From assembly GCA_903772945.1 (NCBI GenBank), contig CAICTM010000349.1:1-64000 (forward strand): DNA of 64,000 nt, written 5' to 3'. Shown here piece by piece: positions 27,612 to 40,397 of the stretch. A model generated the notes under the pieces. The model saw nothing but the letters and a program-made list of their open reading frames with translations, did not search any database and was not told where the DNA came from. The stretch comes from Seminavis robusta. Its lineage: Eukaryota > Bacillariophyta > Bacillariophyceae > Naviculales > Naviculaceae. Position 1 is the stretch's first letter. Every line of letters begins with the position of its first letter. The position numbers and the translations under genes were made by a program.

Positions 27612-30600
27612 CTAATCCACTTTTATGATCACTGGCGGCAAAGTTGCCTCAGCTACTGCAATGGCACTCTCCAGAGCTCGTTTGGCCAACGCCTTGCTGG
27701 GGTACCAGTACACGCATTGGCTGTTCTTGCGGCCTGAAGCGCCTCCACAAGACACAAAGTAGAGTTTTCGGTCTTTGTTGTAGTAGGCTGCTGTGAACAT
27801 GCTAGTGGCTTCGTTCAGCGCGCCACCATAGTTGGCAACTTCTTGCCAGGAAATCTCGGCAGAGGGAATCGACGGAATGCTACTACCGGGCTTTGCTGTC
27901 GCAGGAGGTACAAACAAGTGTTGCTTGGGACAGGTGCACCCATCCTGCTGTTCGCAAAAGTTTCGTCCCGTGACAAACCAAAACCGACCATTTTCCGTGT
28001 TGGGCAACGTATGATCCACTCCAGAGTCGTTCGCGGTCGTCCCGAACCCTCGTCCTCCCGACGGCTCGTCCAGAGACTTCAGCGTTGGCAAAGTGGCACT
28101 CGCCTGTGCAGCAGCACTGTTTCGGTCCAGGGTGGACGCGTAGAGTTCATTCGGTGGGGTAAACCTCGGATGAGCCTCCGTGATGGAACCTCGGCGTTCT
28201 GGACGATGGTTGTCACCACCGGGTGAGGTGGCGTCGAAACTATTACGCCTCGAGCCATGCTGCTGGACGGTTTCATCGTTGCTGCTGCCGTCTGCGGAAC
28301 TGCTGCGGTTTTGCATCGTCAATCCTTCCGACGTCAAGCGGATGCAATATCCAGGTGGTAGCGTTCGGTATCGATTCGGCTCTGACATAATCATGTTTCT
28401 CTCTGGGCCCCAATCAACGAGGTCCTTGGTGGCAGAGGTTTTGAGAACACCCAACAACAAGGCTCCACTGTCTTCTCTGTCCTCCACGGCCCGAAGGAAG
28501 GTTGAAACCGCACTCTCGAGATTGGCCCGAAGGCCTTTCTGGCAGCCCTTGGAAATGCACTGCAGAAACAACTTCATGTCCTCTTCAGAAGGCACTAGTA
28601 CCTGCACCCCCTTGCTTTGGCTGCCTCGTCGTTCTGGTCCTCCACTACCAAGGTTCGGACTGCTGTTGTTCACGCTATGCTGCAGCTCTTGAGCCTCTTC
28701 AGAACCTGGGAAACCATTGGCTTCAATGAATCTCCGACCTGAGGGACACAATCGAATGTATGTCTCCAATGACAATCCCTTCCTTTGGGCTTCATCTGGT
28801 TTGAGGTAGCTGCATGGTACAATGGGCTGACCTGCTGCACGAAGATTCCTCCGGCCCCACTCCACCAATTTCTTAGCAGTGGCTTGCTTCTTTCCTAAGA
28901 ACATGGCTTTGGTGTCCTTGCCACCGTTTCTGCGGGAGAAGCGCTCAACCAGCGTCGTCTGTGCAACCCAAGCACCTCCAGTGTCTCCTGACCAAGTAGA
29001 CTCCAGGAACATTTGCAATGCTCCGTCGGCTCCTTGCAAAGATGGCCTCTTCTTGGGTGGTGTCTTGCCATTGTCCGTGACATTATTTGTGCTTGAGTCC
29101 AGTTTCAACGTAGGCCCTGATGAAGTGTCGAAAGCCGGGCAAGATTGTTGCGCAACTGACATTGGTTGTTGCAACACTGCTGGAGGTTGGCGACTATCGA
29201 GACTGGTGAAAGAGCCAATACTCTCGGGGGATTGCTCTCCGGAAGGATTAAGAGCACCACCTTGCCTCCACTGCTGCTCTTCACTTGCAAGAAACCCATT
29301 GCCCTCAATGAATTCCAGACCCAAAGCAGATAGCCGCAAGTATGTATCCAGCGACAAGCCCTGCTTCTTTGCAGCCTCTTTCGATAGATAGGTAGGTACA
29401 ACAGGTTCTCCCAGTTCACGGAGATTCCTCCTACCCCACTCAATCAATTTCAGTTCTGTGGCTTTCTTTCTGGCGATCAAAAGCGATTTCTTGTCTCTTT
29501 TGCCAAGATTTCTGTAGAACCGCAAAGCCAATTCTCCCTGTGCCTCCCAGGTGCCTTCAGTGGACCAAGTAGATTCAAGGAAAACCTGCAGCGCACTGTC
29601 TACTCCTTCCAAGGATGGCCTCTTCTTGGGAGTTGTTTCCCCCGACGTGGTGTCCAACATGTCTTTACTAGCTCCATGAGCAGGGCTTCCTGCGGACTTT
29701 GGTGAGGGGTTGGAGGCGGATGGAAATTGCTGGCGATTGTCAGTGGCAACTGATGTCGGTTGTGGCAAAGCAGTCTGCTGTGGTTGGAGGCGCGATTCTG
29801 TTGAGTTACTCCGCTTTTCGTCCTTGAGCCCAGCTTGCGGTTGTTGTGTTGCTTCCCGTGTGGAAATTTCTACAACGGATGTGGATATTGTATTTGGCTT
29901 CTTTCGACCCCCGTGAAGAGCCAACATCAGCCCAGCCTGTTGCAGACGAACAAACCTTTCATTCGACAAGTCCTTCGGTGGCTTTTCTAAACCACATTTG
30001 ACCATGCGCCCATCTCCTTTGAGGTTTCGGCGGCCAAATTCCACCAAAGACTGATTGAATGTGTTGCTTCTCGCATTGGCAAAACTTTCCTTGGCTTTTG
30101 TGTTGGCACACTTGTAAAAGGCCAAGGCAACCATACTTTCGGCCACCCAATCAGCATTGGCCCGAACACGTCCATTCAGAACGGCCTTGCAAAACAAGAC
30201 GACATGATGATCTTCTTGACTGGAAGCCACTGGCAGAGCTTTAGCCATGGGAGGAGCGTTTTCCTTGCTCTCAGAAGTCTCACCGCTCGATGATGTCGTC
30301 GAATGTGCACCATTCTTTTCATCTTGACACATGGGCTGCACACTATCATCATTTTGAGCAACTTCCTTTTTCTGCGGTTCTTCTGGAGCCCCTCCTGGTT
30401 GCGTCGTACTGGTATCAAGACTCGATCCACTGGGATTGTTGAGACTCTCAAGATGTCGAGCTCTGGCCTGTAGCTCTTGCGCAATTTGTTTAGCCACAAG
30501 CTCCTCTGGTGACAATGCCCTCTCTTCCTGTTCTAGCACCATTTGTGTAGCTACTTGCCCATCTGAAGACATTGACTTTTCTTCCTCGTCTGAATCTTGC

Positions 30601-33600
30601 TCCACTTCTGACTTTTGCCTCTCAGCTTCCAGCTTGCTCTCTTCAATGTGATGTTTGATACTCATAGCAAACGCCACTGCGGAACCCACTGTGTCACTTC
30701 TGGCAGTGGGGTCTGCTCCGCGGGCAAGGAGCTTCTTCACAAGCCTTGGCTCTTGGAACACCACAGCTGAATGCAACAATGAAAAGTTGTTGGGTCCCAA
30801 AATGTTGGCACTCAACCTATGCTTCCAAGCGTTTTCGTTCTGGAATCGATCAACCCATTCCACAACTGTGGACAAATCTGCACAAGCTCTTCGTCGTCTT
30901 TCAGCTTTTCATACAAAAGAGGAACTACAAGGTGAGGAGTGTGTTTGGCATGGGTGTGCACCAGACAAACATTATCTTACAAATGAAATTGGGCTCTAAA
31001 GGAACTTTGCGGACAACCAGTCGCAATTTCATGCCTCGTCGAAACACCGAGCTGTCGCTAAATGGCCTCTCGAGCACAACCTCTTTGTGATAAACATAGC
31101 AGCGGTCACTGATGTCTCTAATGGGCAGCGATAACGAGCAAAACTTCTTCCCACCTCCGGAAGATCGGAGTTCAATCACCAGTGTGCGGCCTTCCGAGAT
31201 CCCTCTATTGAAATTTACCAAGTACAAGTCTTCGGGCATCCCAGGGTACTCCACCTCACCAGTAATGGGAATGTCCCTAGGTGGAAGTCCCTGAAGTCTC
31301 TGCTGGTTGCCGTGCACATAATGAGAAACAACGCCTTCAAACCTTTGGGCCTCGGGGTGTAACTCCCCAATTTCGGTCAACTTGACCCCTACGATCTTTT
31401 CCACTCGCACTTCATACCGGCACCACGATTTTAGACATTTTGCCGCTGTGATTGTAAGGTCGGCGGTTCTGTAAGTACGAATCACTGTCTTGACCAATGG
31501 CAGGTTACGTTCTTTGGCATACTGGTATTCGGAATCGAGCCACCTTGCTCCACTGCTGGTAATAGAATCTGTGGGGAATAGAAAGCGTCATTAGCACGGT
31601 TGTACCAGGGTGGCATGAAAACAGAAAGAAGAACACACTTCTGCGCGCACCTGTACGAACCAACCCAGTTTCCAATGCCGCGAGAAGGCCCTCGATTTTA
31701 TTGTTTCTAAGAGCTTGGACTAGGGATTTGAGTACTGACGCCTCAGTGGCAGGAGGATCGTTGTCGCCTTGTGTGCTGCCATGGGCTACGCCTTCTTGAG
31801 AGTGTACTTGAGAGCGTACGACCGGAAAAGCCACAACGTCTGGACAAACCAAATGGATTTCGGTTGGATCGCTTCCTAGCTGGTAGAATCGTTCTTCAAA
31901 GTGAGCTTCTGTTTTGAACTGGACTTTCTGACTTTGAGTTCTGATGCCTTTGTCTGCAGGAGCCCGAAAAATCGACAAAGGCTTGGAGCCATTGCGATGA
32001 TTTGGTTTTCGGGGCTCTGCAAGTTTAGGGATGGCTGCTGCTGCTGTATCTGAACTCGGGCCTCGTGCAGCGCACAAGTTGACACTGTTTCCATCCTGTT
32101 TTGGCTGCGCAGTTTCTGTACCGGGGCGTCTTGCTACATGGGGATAATAATTGGCCGTTTGGCCCCCGTTTCGCCCGTTTGGTGGTGGCCCCTTCTCTTG
32201 CCCCAGTGTTGGCGGTGGTGGTTTGGCAATGCTTGCCCCACCTGCCCAACCTTCAACGGATGATACCTTCCATTTCCCCCCGTTCGCCCAATCATCAGAT
32301 CCACCCGTGACACCAGGAATCTGAAGCTGGACATTCAAGTTGGTAAACCAAACTTTTAGCTCGGACCTTCTGCTCCTTTCCAGATCGTAATACTGCTTCA
32401 AATCCGCATGACCTGTAAACGGTTCGATCACCAGATAAGTAAGTAGGTGAACAGACACAGATAGCAGCGTTCTAGGATGCAACTCACCTTCGATGACATA
32501 TTTCATAGCTCTACCGTTTTGGGACACTTCAACCGATTCAACTATTGTTGGAAAGACAAGACGGCATCAGAAGGCATCCAAGGGCACTGACGCATCTCCG
32601 ACAATGGCATTAACATCTTACCACAACTTCCTTTCTGAATGAGCTTACTCAGCTGAGCAGCCTGGCCAGACGGGGCGACAGATGCAATGACACACATCTT
32701 TCTGCCTTGCACTTCCCCGGTCACGCAAAGGAAACCAAGGGAGTCAATCGCATCGAAAGCCACGCTGTATGATCGTAGATTTGAACCGTTGCCAGCAGCC
32801 GGGGCCCTCGCTGCTTTGGGCTTCTCGTTTGTAGGATTCTTGGGCTGCTGGGGGAGATTGGGCACCAAGCGTTGTTTGGTTGTCCGTTCGTTCACGTCAC
32901 CGGCTTTGTTGTGGTTGGCCAGCGGCTCCCTGGGTCTCTTCCTCGGAAGCTTGAAATCGGAAAATTGCTTGGGCTTCTCCTTCTTTGGCGGTGCTTTGGT
33001 GAAAACATCTCCACAACGAAACACTCTCTTCCAACCTTCGATACAGCAGCAACTCTCGACGCATCGAGAACCAAAAGCTCTCTGCCTAATATGCGACTCC
33101 CACATCTTGACCAACCTAGCCAGAGTTTGACCTGGATTTTCCTTGGGGAACTCTTTTACCACTAGAGGCTTGAACTTCGGAACTGTACGGCAGGAGTGTG
33201 AGAATGAATGAAATAGCTTATTACCTCCTTCATGACTTCCGCACACTTACAGAAGTGATTCACAAATCCTACAGGGGAGTCTTTTTCGTCCTTTAATCCT
33301 CTTGGCAATTCCCCCTTCTTCTTGTGATACTGAGGTACAATCGTTGTTGTGAGTTCATCAAGACGGAGAAGGCAGGGACAATCTTCATGACAATCTTCAG
33401 AGAACATAGCCTTGTGCCGAATCCACATTCGAGAGATAACGGATTGATACCCGATTTCACTATGTGCATACTCCGTGTCATAAACGACCGCGCATTTGGT
33501 CTTGAACTTTTGGTACGCATCATCACGTTTCTCCTTCTGCTGTTGTTCTTGTGGTTGCTGCTGCGCGGCACTTCCTCCTTCGCCACTACTACTGCGACTG

Positions 33601-35897
33601 CCAGCGGACGACACCGACAAACCGGAAACTACGGTAGTGACATCAGCAGCATCGGCGATGTTGACCGTACCCACTGGTGGCTCGCCATTTTTCTGTTCCA
33701 TCACTTCATTGTCTGGGCCTTTGAGTCGTTCCTGATGCTGCTTTTCTGGCTGCTGTTTCGTTTGGTTTTCTGCCTTGTTGTCGCAAACGTGTTGATGCTT
33801 CTCCGCCGCTTGCTCTTCAGATTCCTCCTTTCGTTCATTTTGCTGCTGCTCCGTCGCTGATTTCTTTTCAGATTCCTCGTAATGTTGCTGCAACTGCTGC
33901 AACTGTGATTGTTGTTGTTGTTGTGGACTCCCTTGCCGCACTCCTCCCACGGTGCGGTCCAATGCAATTTTGCCTCCCAACGAAGGACACAACGCCAGAG
34001 TCACGGTCACATCAGTATCCTTGGTGAACTGGAGGATTTCCCGTTGTTTTTGCCATTGCTTGTGCGTCGAGAAATCCTGATAATCGACTCGTGTAATGAC
34101 AGCTAGGAATTGGGGACTTTCTAAGACTTCTCTGGACCCACCAAACAACGCTTGCAAGCCTACCAACAGACCGTCATCTCTTCCTTCTTCACTGTTCGTT
34201 GTAGACAGCAACTGATTCGAGTCAATCCATAGACCCAGACAAGGCACACGCCGACCACTAGCAGTGTTCTTTTTGGATGGCAACACTTCCACTAAAACGA
34301 TATTTTGACCCCAATGCGCCAAGAGCGCCGCAATGGACAGTTTCATTTCCAATTCCAAATGATGTGGATCCTTCAAGAGCTCCATGACGACAGTTTGCAT
34401 CCAATGTGTCCGAATCGTCTCGTCGGCAAATTGTCGAAACTCTTCCACGACATCGCTGCGTCCCTGTATAGTGACGCGCACGAAATCTTGATGGGATTCG
34501 TAGACCCGTGACAAATCGTACATGCCTTCTTCAATGATTTGTCGTGTGGAAAATTTGACACTGGATTGCGCCTGTTTGCAAAATGGCTGCCAACAGTCTC
34601 GATCAAACATTTCGACGGTACAAAGTTGTTTGGGCCAAGATTGACGGACGACAATCATTTTCACATCCTTGTTATCCTTGTAGCTTCGTCGTACTGTCCA
34701 TTGGATGCTTCGTTGGTGGACTGCCGCCGCGACGGAATCCCAATTGAACGAGTCTTCTAATGATTGACTGGTGGATGACAGTTCCTGCACTAGACTGTGT
34801 GTAGCGCGTGTTCTGGATCTCGCATCCCACGGAACTGTGGTGATGCGTCGGAGCTGTCGTTGAATATCGTGTGCATTCCAGTGGCTGGGGTCTACCATGT
34901 TGGGAAAACAAATAGTGTCTTGGGGAGTGGCTAAATATTGGATTTTGCTGGACCGTTGGAGTGACTGAGATGCTGCCGCAATGGATGCTGCTGTTGCTTG
35001 TGGTTGTTGCTGAGGCAACGGATGCTTTCGAGGCCGTCCCCGTTTCTTTTTGGGAGGATCTGTAGCAGTAGTGATTGTGGTTGCACTAGCAGCAGCAGGT
35101 ACAGTTGTCTCGTCTTGTGGAGGGGATTGGGAAACTTCCACTGGAGTTTTTCGTGGTCGCCCACGCTTTTTGGGAGGAGCTTCTTTCTCTTCACTTGCGG
35201 GTATCTTTCTAGGACGTCCACGCTTTCGTTTGGGCTCTTCTTGTGGCGGTTTTTCCTCTGGCAATGGACTCTTTCTCGGCCGTCCTCGCTTCTTTTTGGG
35301 AGGATCATTGGTGGATGTAGCCACGGAGGAAGGAGTCGACGAAGCGATGGAATGATTGTCGGTTGTGGCTAATGGCAGTGGATTTTTTCGAGGTCTTCCT
35401 CGTGGTCGTTTGACAGGAGGAGCCACTGACATCTTTGCACTTATGTTCTGATGATTGTGTAAGGGTGCCGTGGTGCTGGCGGATGCTGTTGTGGCTCCAT
35501 CCTCTGGCAGCGAAGCGACTCCGATGGCTTCTCGCTTCTTGTCCTCCAAAATTTCGATGGGTGGATTCTTCTTGATGCCTACTTGCTCTGGCATGATCGC
35601 GACGTCAGGATCAATCGGATACTCGGACAGAAATTCATTGGCAGAAGGTGCCTGGTGTAGGCCCAAGGACTCCTCGATTCCACGCAGAAACGCTATTTCG
35701 TCTGGATCCACGCGAGATTCTTCTTCTCCCTCGTCTTCTTCCAAACTGGCGGCAATTCGACGAAGAAAGTCTTGTTCTTCCAATTGAGCTTGTTCACGAG
35801 ACACCATTGCATCATTGTCATTGTCCACAGGATAATCGGAACCTTGCCAATGCTCATCATCGGCTTGGCTGGAGGAGGAGGAAGAACTTGGCGCCAT
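27612..35897 (-). CDS. putative chromatin protein with AT-hooks, ankyrin-like stretch and four winged-helix-like repeats (about 2,625 aa, 6 exons)
   Basis: I join six exons on the minus strand: 35897-33251, 33182-32622, 32541-32488, 32412-31651, 31568-30981 and 30877-27612. The five introns (68, 80, 75, 82 and 103 bp) are GT-AG and all interrupt after codon base 1; every junction keeps the frame. Exon 1 has an acidic N-terminus, five AT-hook cores (RGRPRK at about 160, 202, 226, 246 and 286), which bind AT-rich minor grooves, then a long unassigned region and a Gln-rich linker. Exons 2-3 hold a stretch that could be PDZ-like. Exon 6 starts with an ankyrin-like segment (SLLHSAVVFQEPRLVKKLL) and carries four copies of a domain of about 95 residues near 1760, 1961, 2155 and 2303. 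The C-terminal 140 residues are conserved-looking but unassigned. The last acceptor (30878) is the least certain. A nuclear role is inferred. Confidence 0.75.
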
Positions 35898-36437
35898 TTT
35901 TTTTCGCCTCTCTCACGCCAACACACCAGCAAAGCTCACTCCAAGTCTCTCTTGGCTGTTCAATACCACCAATATCAGTAGCTAGCCAGAGCTAGAATGG
36001 ATGGATAGACCAAGCGCTTAGCAAGGGAGGATGAATGACAATTGAAATTGATGGAGGATGTGGCGATCGAGGTCGCTTCGATCCATCTCCCGCCATTTTG
36101 CGGGCTGCTTCGGCCGCCGTCTGACGAACCTCACGTGATTTGGGAATTCAATCACGAGAGTTCGGACAGTTTTGGCCTTTTTTAGATACTGTGTTTCGGA
36201 AGATACTCTCTTGCAATCCTCCAGTGGCTAGCTCGAGCAAACAGCTTTGTACCGGTATCTCTGGATATGCTTTGCAGAGGACCTGAATATGATTTACAGA
36301 GGGCCTGAATGATGTGACCTTCGGTGGGTGTGAGCACTCGTCCTGACCACAAAGCGATTGGAAGGCCTCTCACACTCGCAAGCAAAACTGGAGGCAGCGG
36401 CAGTGGTCCGTTCTACAAGCACTTATTACATGACTAA
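35898..36437. other. upstream region of the six-exon gene
   Basis: It should hold the promoter of the minus-strand gene starting at 35897. Beyond about 36180 the sequence is next to the retrotransposon remnant and may belong to its 3' side. One TACCGGTA palindrome lies at about 36250. Confidence 0.4.
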
Positions 36438-37870
36438 CTATTCTATAAAACAAATATACTCTTCTTTACACAACTCCAGATGTACTCGTTTGTCTCCTGA
36501 TCCAAGATACTGAAAGTGGAACCGATGGGTGTGACGCTTTTTCGTCCACTTGTTTAGCTCTGTCATCTGCTTGTGCCACTCCAATTTCGTGGTGAGGGAG
36601 TCACATAGGAGGACGTGCAGGGTGTCTTCATCTTCAAGTCCACAGTGTGGGCAGTTGCTGTGGTCTTGCCACTTCCTTTGGAGTTGCATGTGGCCAAGGC
36701 CGCAGTGTCCCGAAGCGTGTTTGGTAATCCACCGTTGTGTCCCAAGGGGGCTTCTTCGAAAGGCCCGGCCATGGGCAGTCCAGTTCGTGCATTGCCATTT
36801 GTCATTCCATTCGTCCTCAGAGTAGTCAACATCTGGATCCCACTCTTCTCGTTGCTTCCAATGGGCTTAGACAGGAGCTTCTCCAAGTAGCTTATGAACC
36901 TCTCTGAGGTGGAATCGCGTGAGTTCTGCACCCTTGAACTTGACCCTCACATGTTCATGGGTGAACGTGATGTTGGGGCAGGGGGTGAACTGGTGGAGAT
37001 CCCAGTGTGCTTTTGCCATAGTGTCCATCTCAATGTTAAGGATTGCCCATTGGTCCAGGCACCCATGATGAACGTCGTTGCCATGCAGAAGCTCCGGTGG
37101 AGTCCCTGAGTGGGTCTCTTATCATCATCCTGGTGCCCCTTCACCCATTGGAACATAACTTGCACCTTCATCTTCCGGAGTTGCTTCAGAATTGCTCTGC
37201 CTTCCACACAAAGATCATAGTCCCTTAAAATTGTTGCTGGTTGGCTCAAAGATGGATTCCTGTGCTTTCAGTGCCACTTGGCCGTCGCATCCTATAATGA
37301 TCTTTCCACTACCGGTAGGGAGGTCGAAGCAGTGCACCAGTGTTCAGGTCGTCATCATCACAGCCACCAGCCCTGCCAGTTCACTGAAAGTGGAACCATG
37401 AGTGCAGCTTCCAACCATTGTCTCGAGACAAGCGTCGGATCGAGTCTCAGCAGTATCTTGTTCTAAAATATGGGGCGCAAAAGAGAACAACCAAGAGACA
37501 GAAGGCGGGTGATGAGGCCAAGTCTGGTCATGCATACTTATACAGTAGTTAATCCTGCGAGGGTTCGAAATGAGTTGGGTGGAAGCGACCCTTGGAGTGA
37601 GATCTTTTTGAGAAATTCGTACCAGGTAGGTTTTATGCAGATAGCCTGGGTACGTCCGGTATGCAAAGCAGCTTCCTTGGCTATTTTAAAATAACATCCT
37701 TTGGAGCCGTCACACCACGTTCGGCAGGATTGCAGGAGTGTTTGTCATCTACCAGCAAGACCAGCCAAAGATCCTTGGATCTTCTTGGGTTTCACCAGAT
37801 GCAGACCGCCCTTCCTTTCGTGTTCTCCCAGGTCCTTTTGTTTGGGACACATAGAACCCTGTGAAAAGGG
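36438..37870 (-). mobile_element. non-LTR (LINE-type) retrotransposon remnant, 3' part only
   Basis: Minus-strand frames read, in order, an RNase H-like region (GKIIIGCDGQVAL-like piece near 37290, then MFQWVKGHQDDD near 37145) and a C-terminal region with the zinc-knuckle-like motif CPHCGLEDEDTLHVLLC near 36620. That order, RNase H followed by a CCHC-type tail, is usual for non-LTR elements of the I-like group. The reading frame is shifted several times and the reverse transcriptase and 5' part are absent, so it is an old fragment. It lies directly upstream of the gene at 37977. The boundaries are approximate and no target-site duplication was identified. Confidence 0.65.
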
Positions 37871-37976
37871 CTAGTAATAGCAAGGATCCAATGGCTTGTT
37901 CAAGAGAGATATCAGTGTGGCAAGCTTAGTTTTTACACCGCTGGAAAATAGGTGAATTTGTTGGGTAGAGGTAGTT

Positions 37977-40397
37977 ATGTTGATCATTTTTCCGACATCA
38001 ACAATGATGGACCATCACACCACCAATAGTAGACGCCTTGTCTTGTTGGCATTCTTTCTCGGTGCCTTGGGTGGCTTCCTCCTCTCCAACCTTACGAGAC
38101 CAGTCCCCAAGCAGCAGGAACGAGCCCATCGTTCCTGCAACCAGATTGAACTCGAAAATGACGACGTCCTCTTGCCTCCCAGTGGATTCTCTACTTCGGC
38201 TCTTTCTTCCATGGAAAATGGGCTCTACTCGTTGATGGAGTACAGTGATAGTGACCTGCACGACGTCTTCTACATTACGTTGGCCTTTGACGACGATACC
38301 GCCGAGCGCTTGAAGGTCGAAGGTTTTGAACGTTTTGAAGGATTAAAGAGAAAGAATGACACCGTGGCTATGCATTCCCTCGTCTTTTACTTGGCCAACT
38401 CGACGTATCACTCGGTATGTATCGGCTGCTTGGCATGGCTGTATAGCATCAACAACTCAGAATGTAGCAACATCTCACACTTTGTTCATTTGCTCTGCGT
38501 GGTCACCCAATAGCTACAACTTTTTCACGCCCACGACAATGCCACTGGAGAGGACAGCTTTGACATGTCGCTGCATGGTGATGGCAGCTATGATGTGCTG
38601 ACTTCTGGAAATCCCAAGGAACGACGCCTCTTCTTCGAGAAGGCTTCCAAACCAACCAAGGGCAAAGTCATGAATGACATGCGCCAACTGTTTATAAAGA
38701 AAGCGTTCAACAAAGTCAAGAACACTGGCAAGAAGGGGGTGAACGCGGCGTCATCTTCCGTCAGTAAACTTGAAGGTGAAGTGAAGAAATTGAAGGACAA
38801 GGCGAAGAAGCTCACAAAAGAAGTAACAAAGCTCAAGAATAAGATTTCGAAGCTCCAGAAAGCCGCCAAGAAAGCAGCCTCCAAGTTTGAAAAGGAGATG
38901 AAATCTATGGCCAAAAAGCTTGAAAAGGCTACAAAGTTCATCAAGTCGTTGCCCGATAAGATTGACGACATCGTCGTGGAACCCATTGTCAAAGACATCA
39001 AAAAGGCAGAAGACGGCCTTAAAAAGATCGATGATATCGCAAAGACGGTGGCTAAGTCAACAATTAAGGTCATCAAGGATTTGCCATTTCTTCCTAGCAG
39101 TGGAGACGAGCTGGGCAAGTTTTTGGCCAAAGGATTTAAGGATTTCATTGGTGGAGACTTCTGCATCCCATATGATTGCATTGCCAAGTTGGTCGGAATT
39201 GATTTCAAGGGCGTTGAGCTAGCGGATGATGATGGTCTTTCTATAGGCACTGGCATCACACCCAAGTCTTGTCTTCGCATCGCTGAGATTGAGTTTGACA
39301 CGAGTAAGCTTGCTGACTTCCTTGATATCTTCAAGAACTTGGAGGCATTGGAGGAGATCTTTGAGAAGGTCTATGACTTCATCGAGGACCAGATGAAGCA
39401 AATTCTGGGTTTCTCGGATGAAATCTTGGGTGTCCTCGAAGACATTGAAGGTATCGCGAAGGATGCCTATAAAGAGATCAAGAAGCTCATACCAAACCGA
39501 AGGAGGCTGGTCAAGGCTGAAACTGGAGATGAAGTCACAATGGAAGAAGCATCAGCAATTGCCTACCAAGAAGGAGTGGCCAAATTCCATGAGCTGTGGG
39601 GTGAGCATGTCAAGCAGGTCTTCCAGGACCGCCAGCTAGAAGAAAGGGGAGCCCAATACATTGGATTCGAGAAATTGGTGCTGGAGGTCAAGCAAGACTT
39701 CGGCCAAACCTTCTATTTGGAAACTTCTGGCCGGCGTGGGTACGCAGATAGCGTCTTTGATGAGTCCATACACCAGACAGCAACTGTTCCTGTTCCTCTT
39801 ACTGGTGGCATGGTGAAGATTGTTGCCAGTGGGTCCATGAAAGCTTCCATGCCGTATGCAATGGCCATGGAGGCACAAGCCTCAGCAGAATTTGGGTACA
39901 ACCTGGGTGAGATAACGGTATCCGTCGATCTCGTTGAAGGGAAGATTGACTTCAAAAAGAAGGAATTCAAAACCAGCATTGATGTCGATGCTTCAGTTGG
40001 AGTTTCTGCTTCAATGTCCTTGAACTTTGCCGTTTCCACGAGCCTGGGCTTGTGTCTCGGCCCAACAGAGGATGCTTGTATCACAGTCGCCGTTGATGCC
40101 GGTCAGACATCGGCTGCAGGATTCGACGCGGTTGCATCTGTGGGCACCGGAGGAAATCCTCATCCTTTAACAACAATGTACACAGATGTCCTAGAGTACG
40201 AAGAGCAGCCATCGTGTGACAACAAGCAGCTCTCCTTGAAAGCTGGGTACTGGCAGTATGTGATGAGTCCTTGGGCAGTCGTATCGATCACTGGAAAGGC
40301 CGGTTGCATTGACGAATCCGCTGTCCTGTTTGAGATCGAAGCTGATGTCCTCCAAGACGAAATCGACAGCTTTTGCCTCTCAACCAATATCATCTAG
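37977..40397 (+). CDS. secreted or type II coiled-coil protein, unknown family (773 aa, 2 exons)
   Basis: Exon 1 is 37977-38414 and exon 2 is 38514-40397; the 99-bp intron starts GTATGT, ends AATAG and falls between codons. An ATG at 38004 (MMDHH) is an alternative start. A hydrophobic segment at about residues 20-40 (LVLLAFFLGALGGFLLSNL) gives a signal anchor. Residues about 190-300 are a Lys-rich coiled coil (repeated KKLKDKAKKLTKEV pattern). A middle part has paired Cys (FCIPYDC) and acidic helices. Residues about 540-690 alternate polar and hydrophobic residues (DVDASVGVSASMSLNFAVS), which suggests beta strands. The C-terminus has several Cys. I recognise no named domain. Confidence 0.8.
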
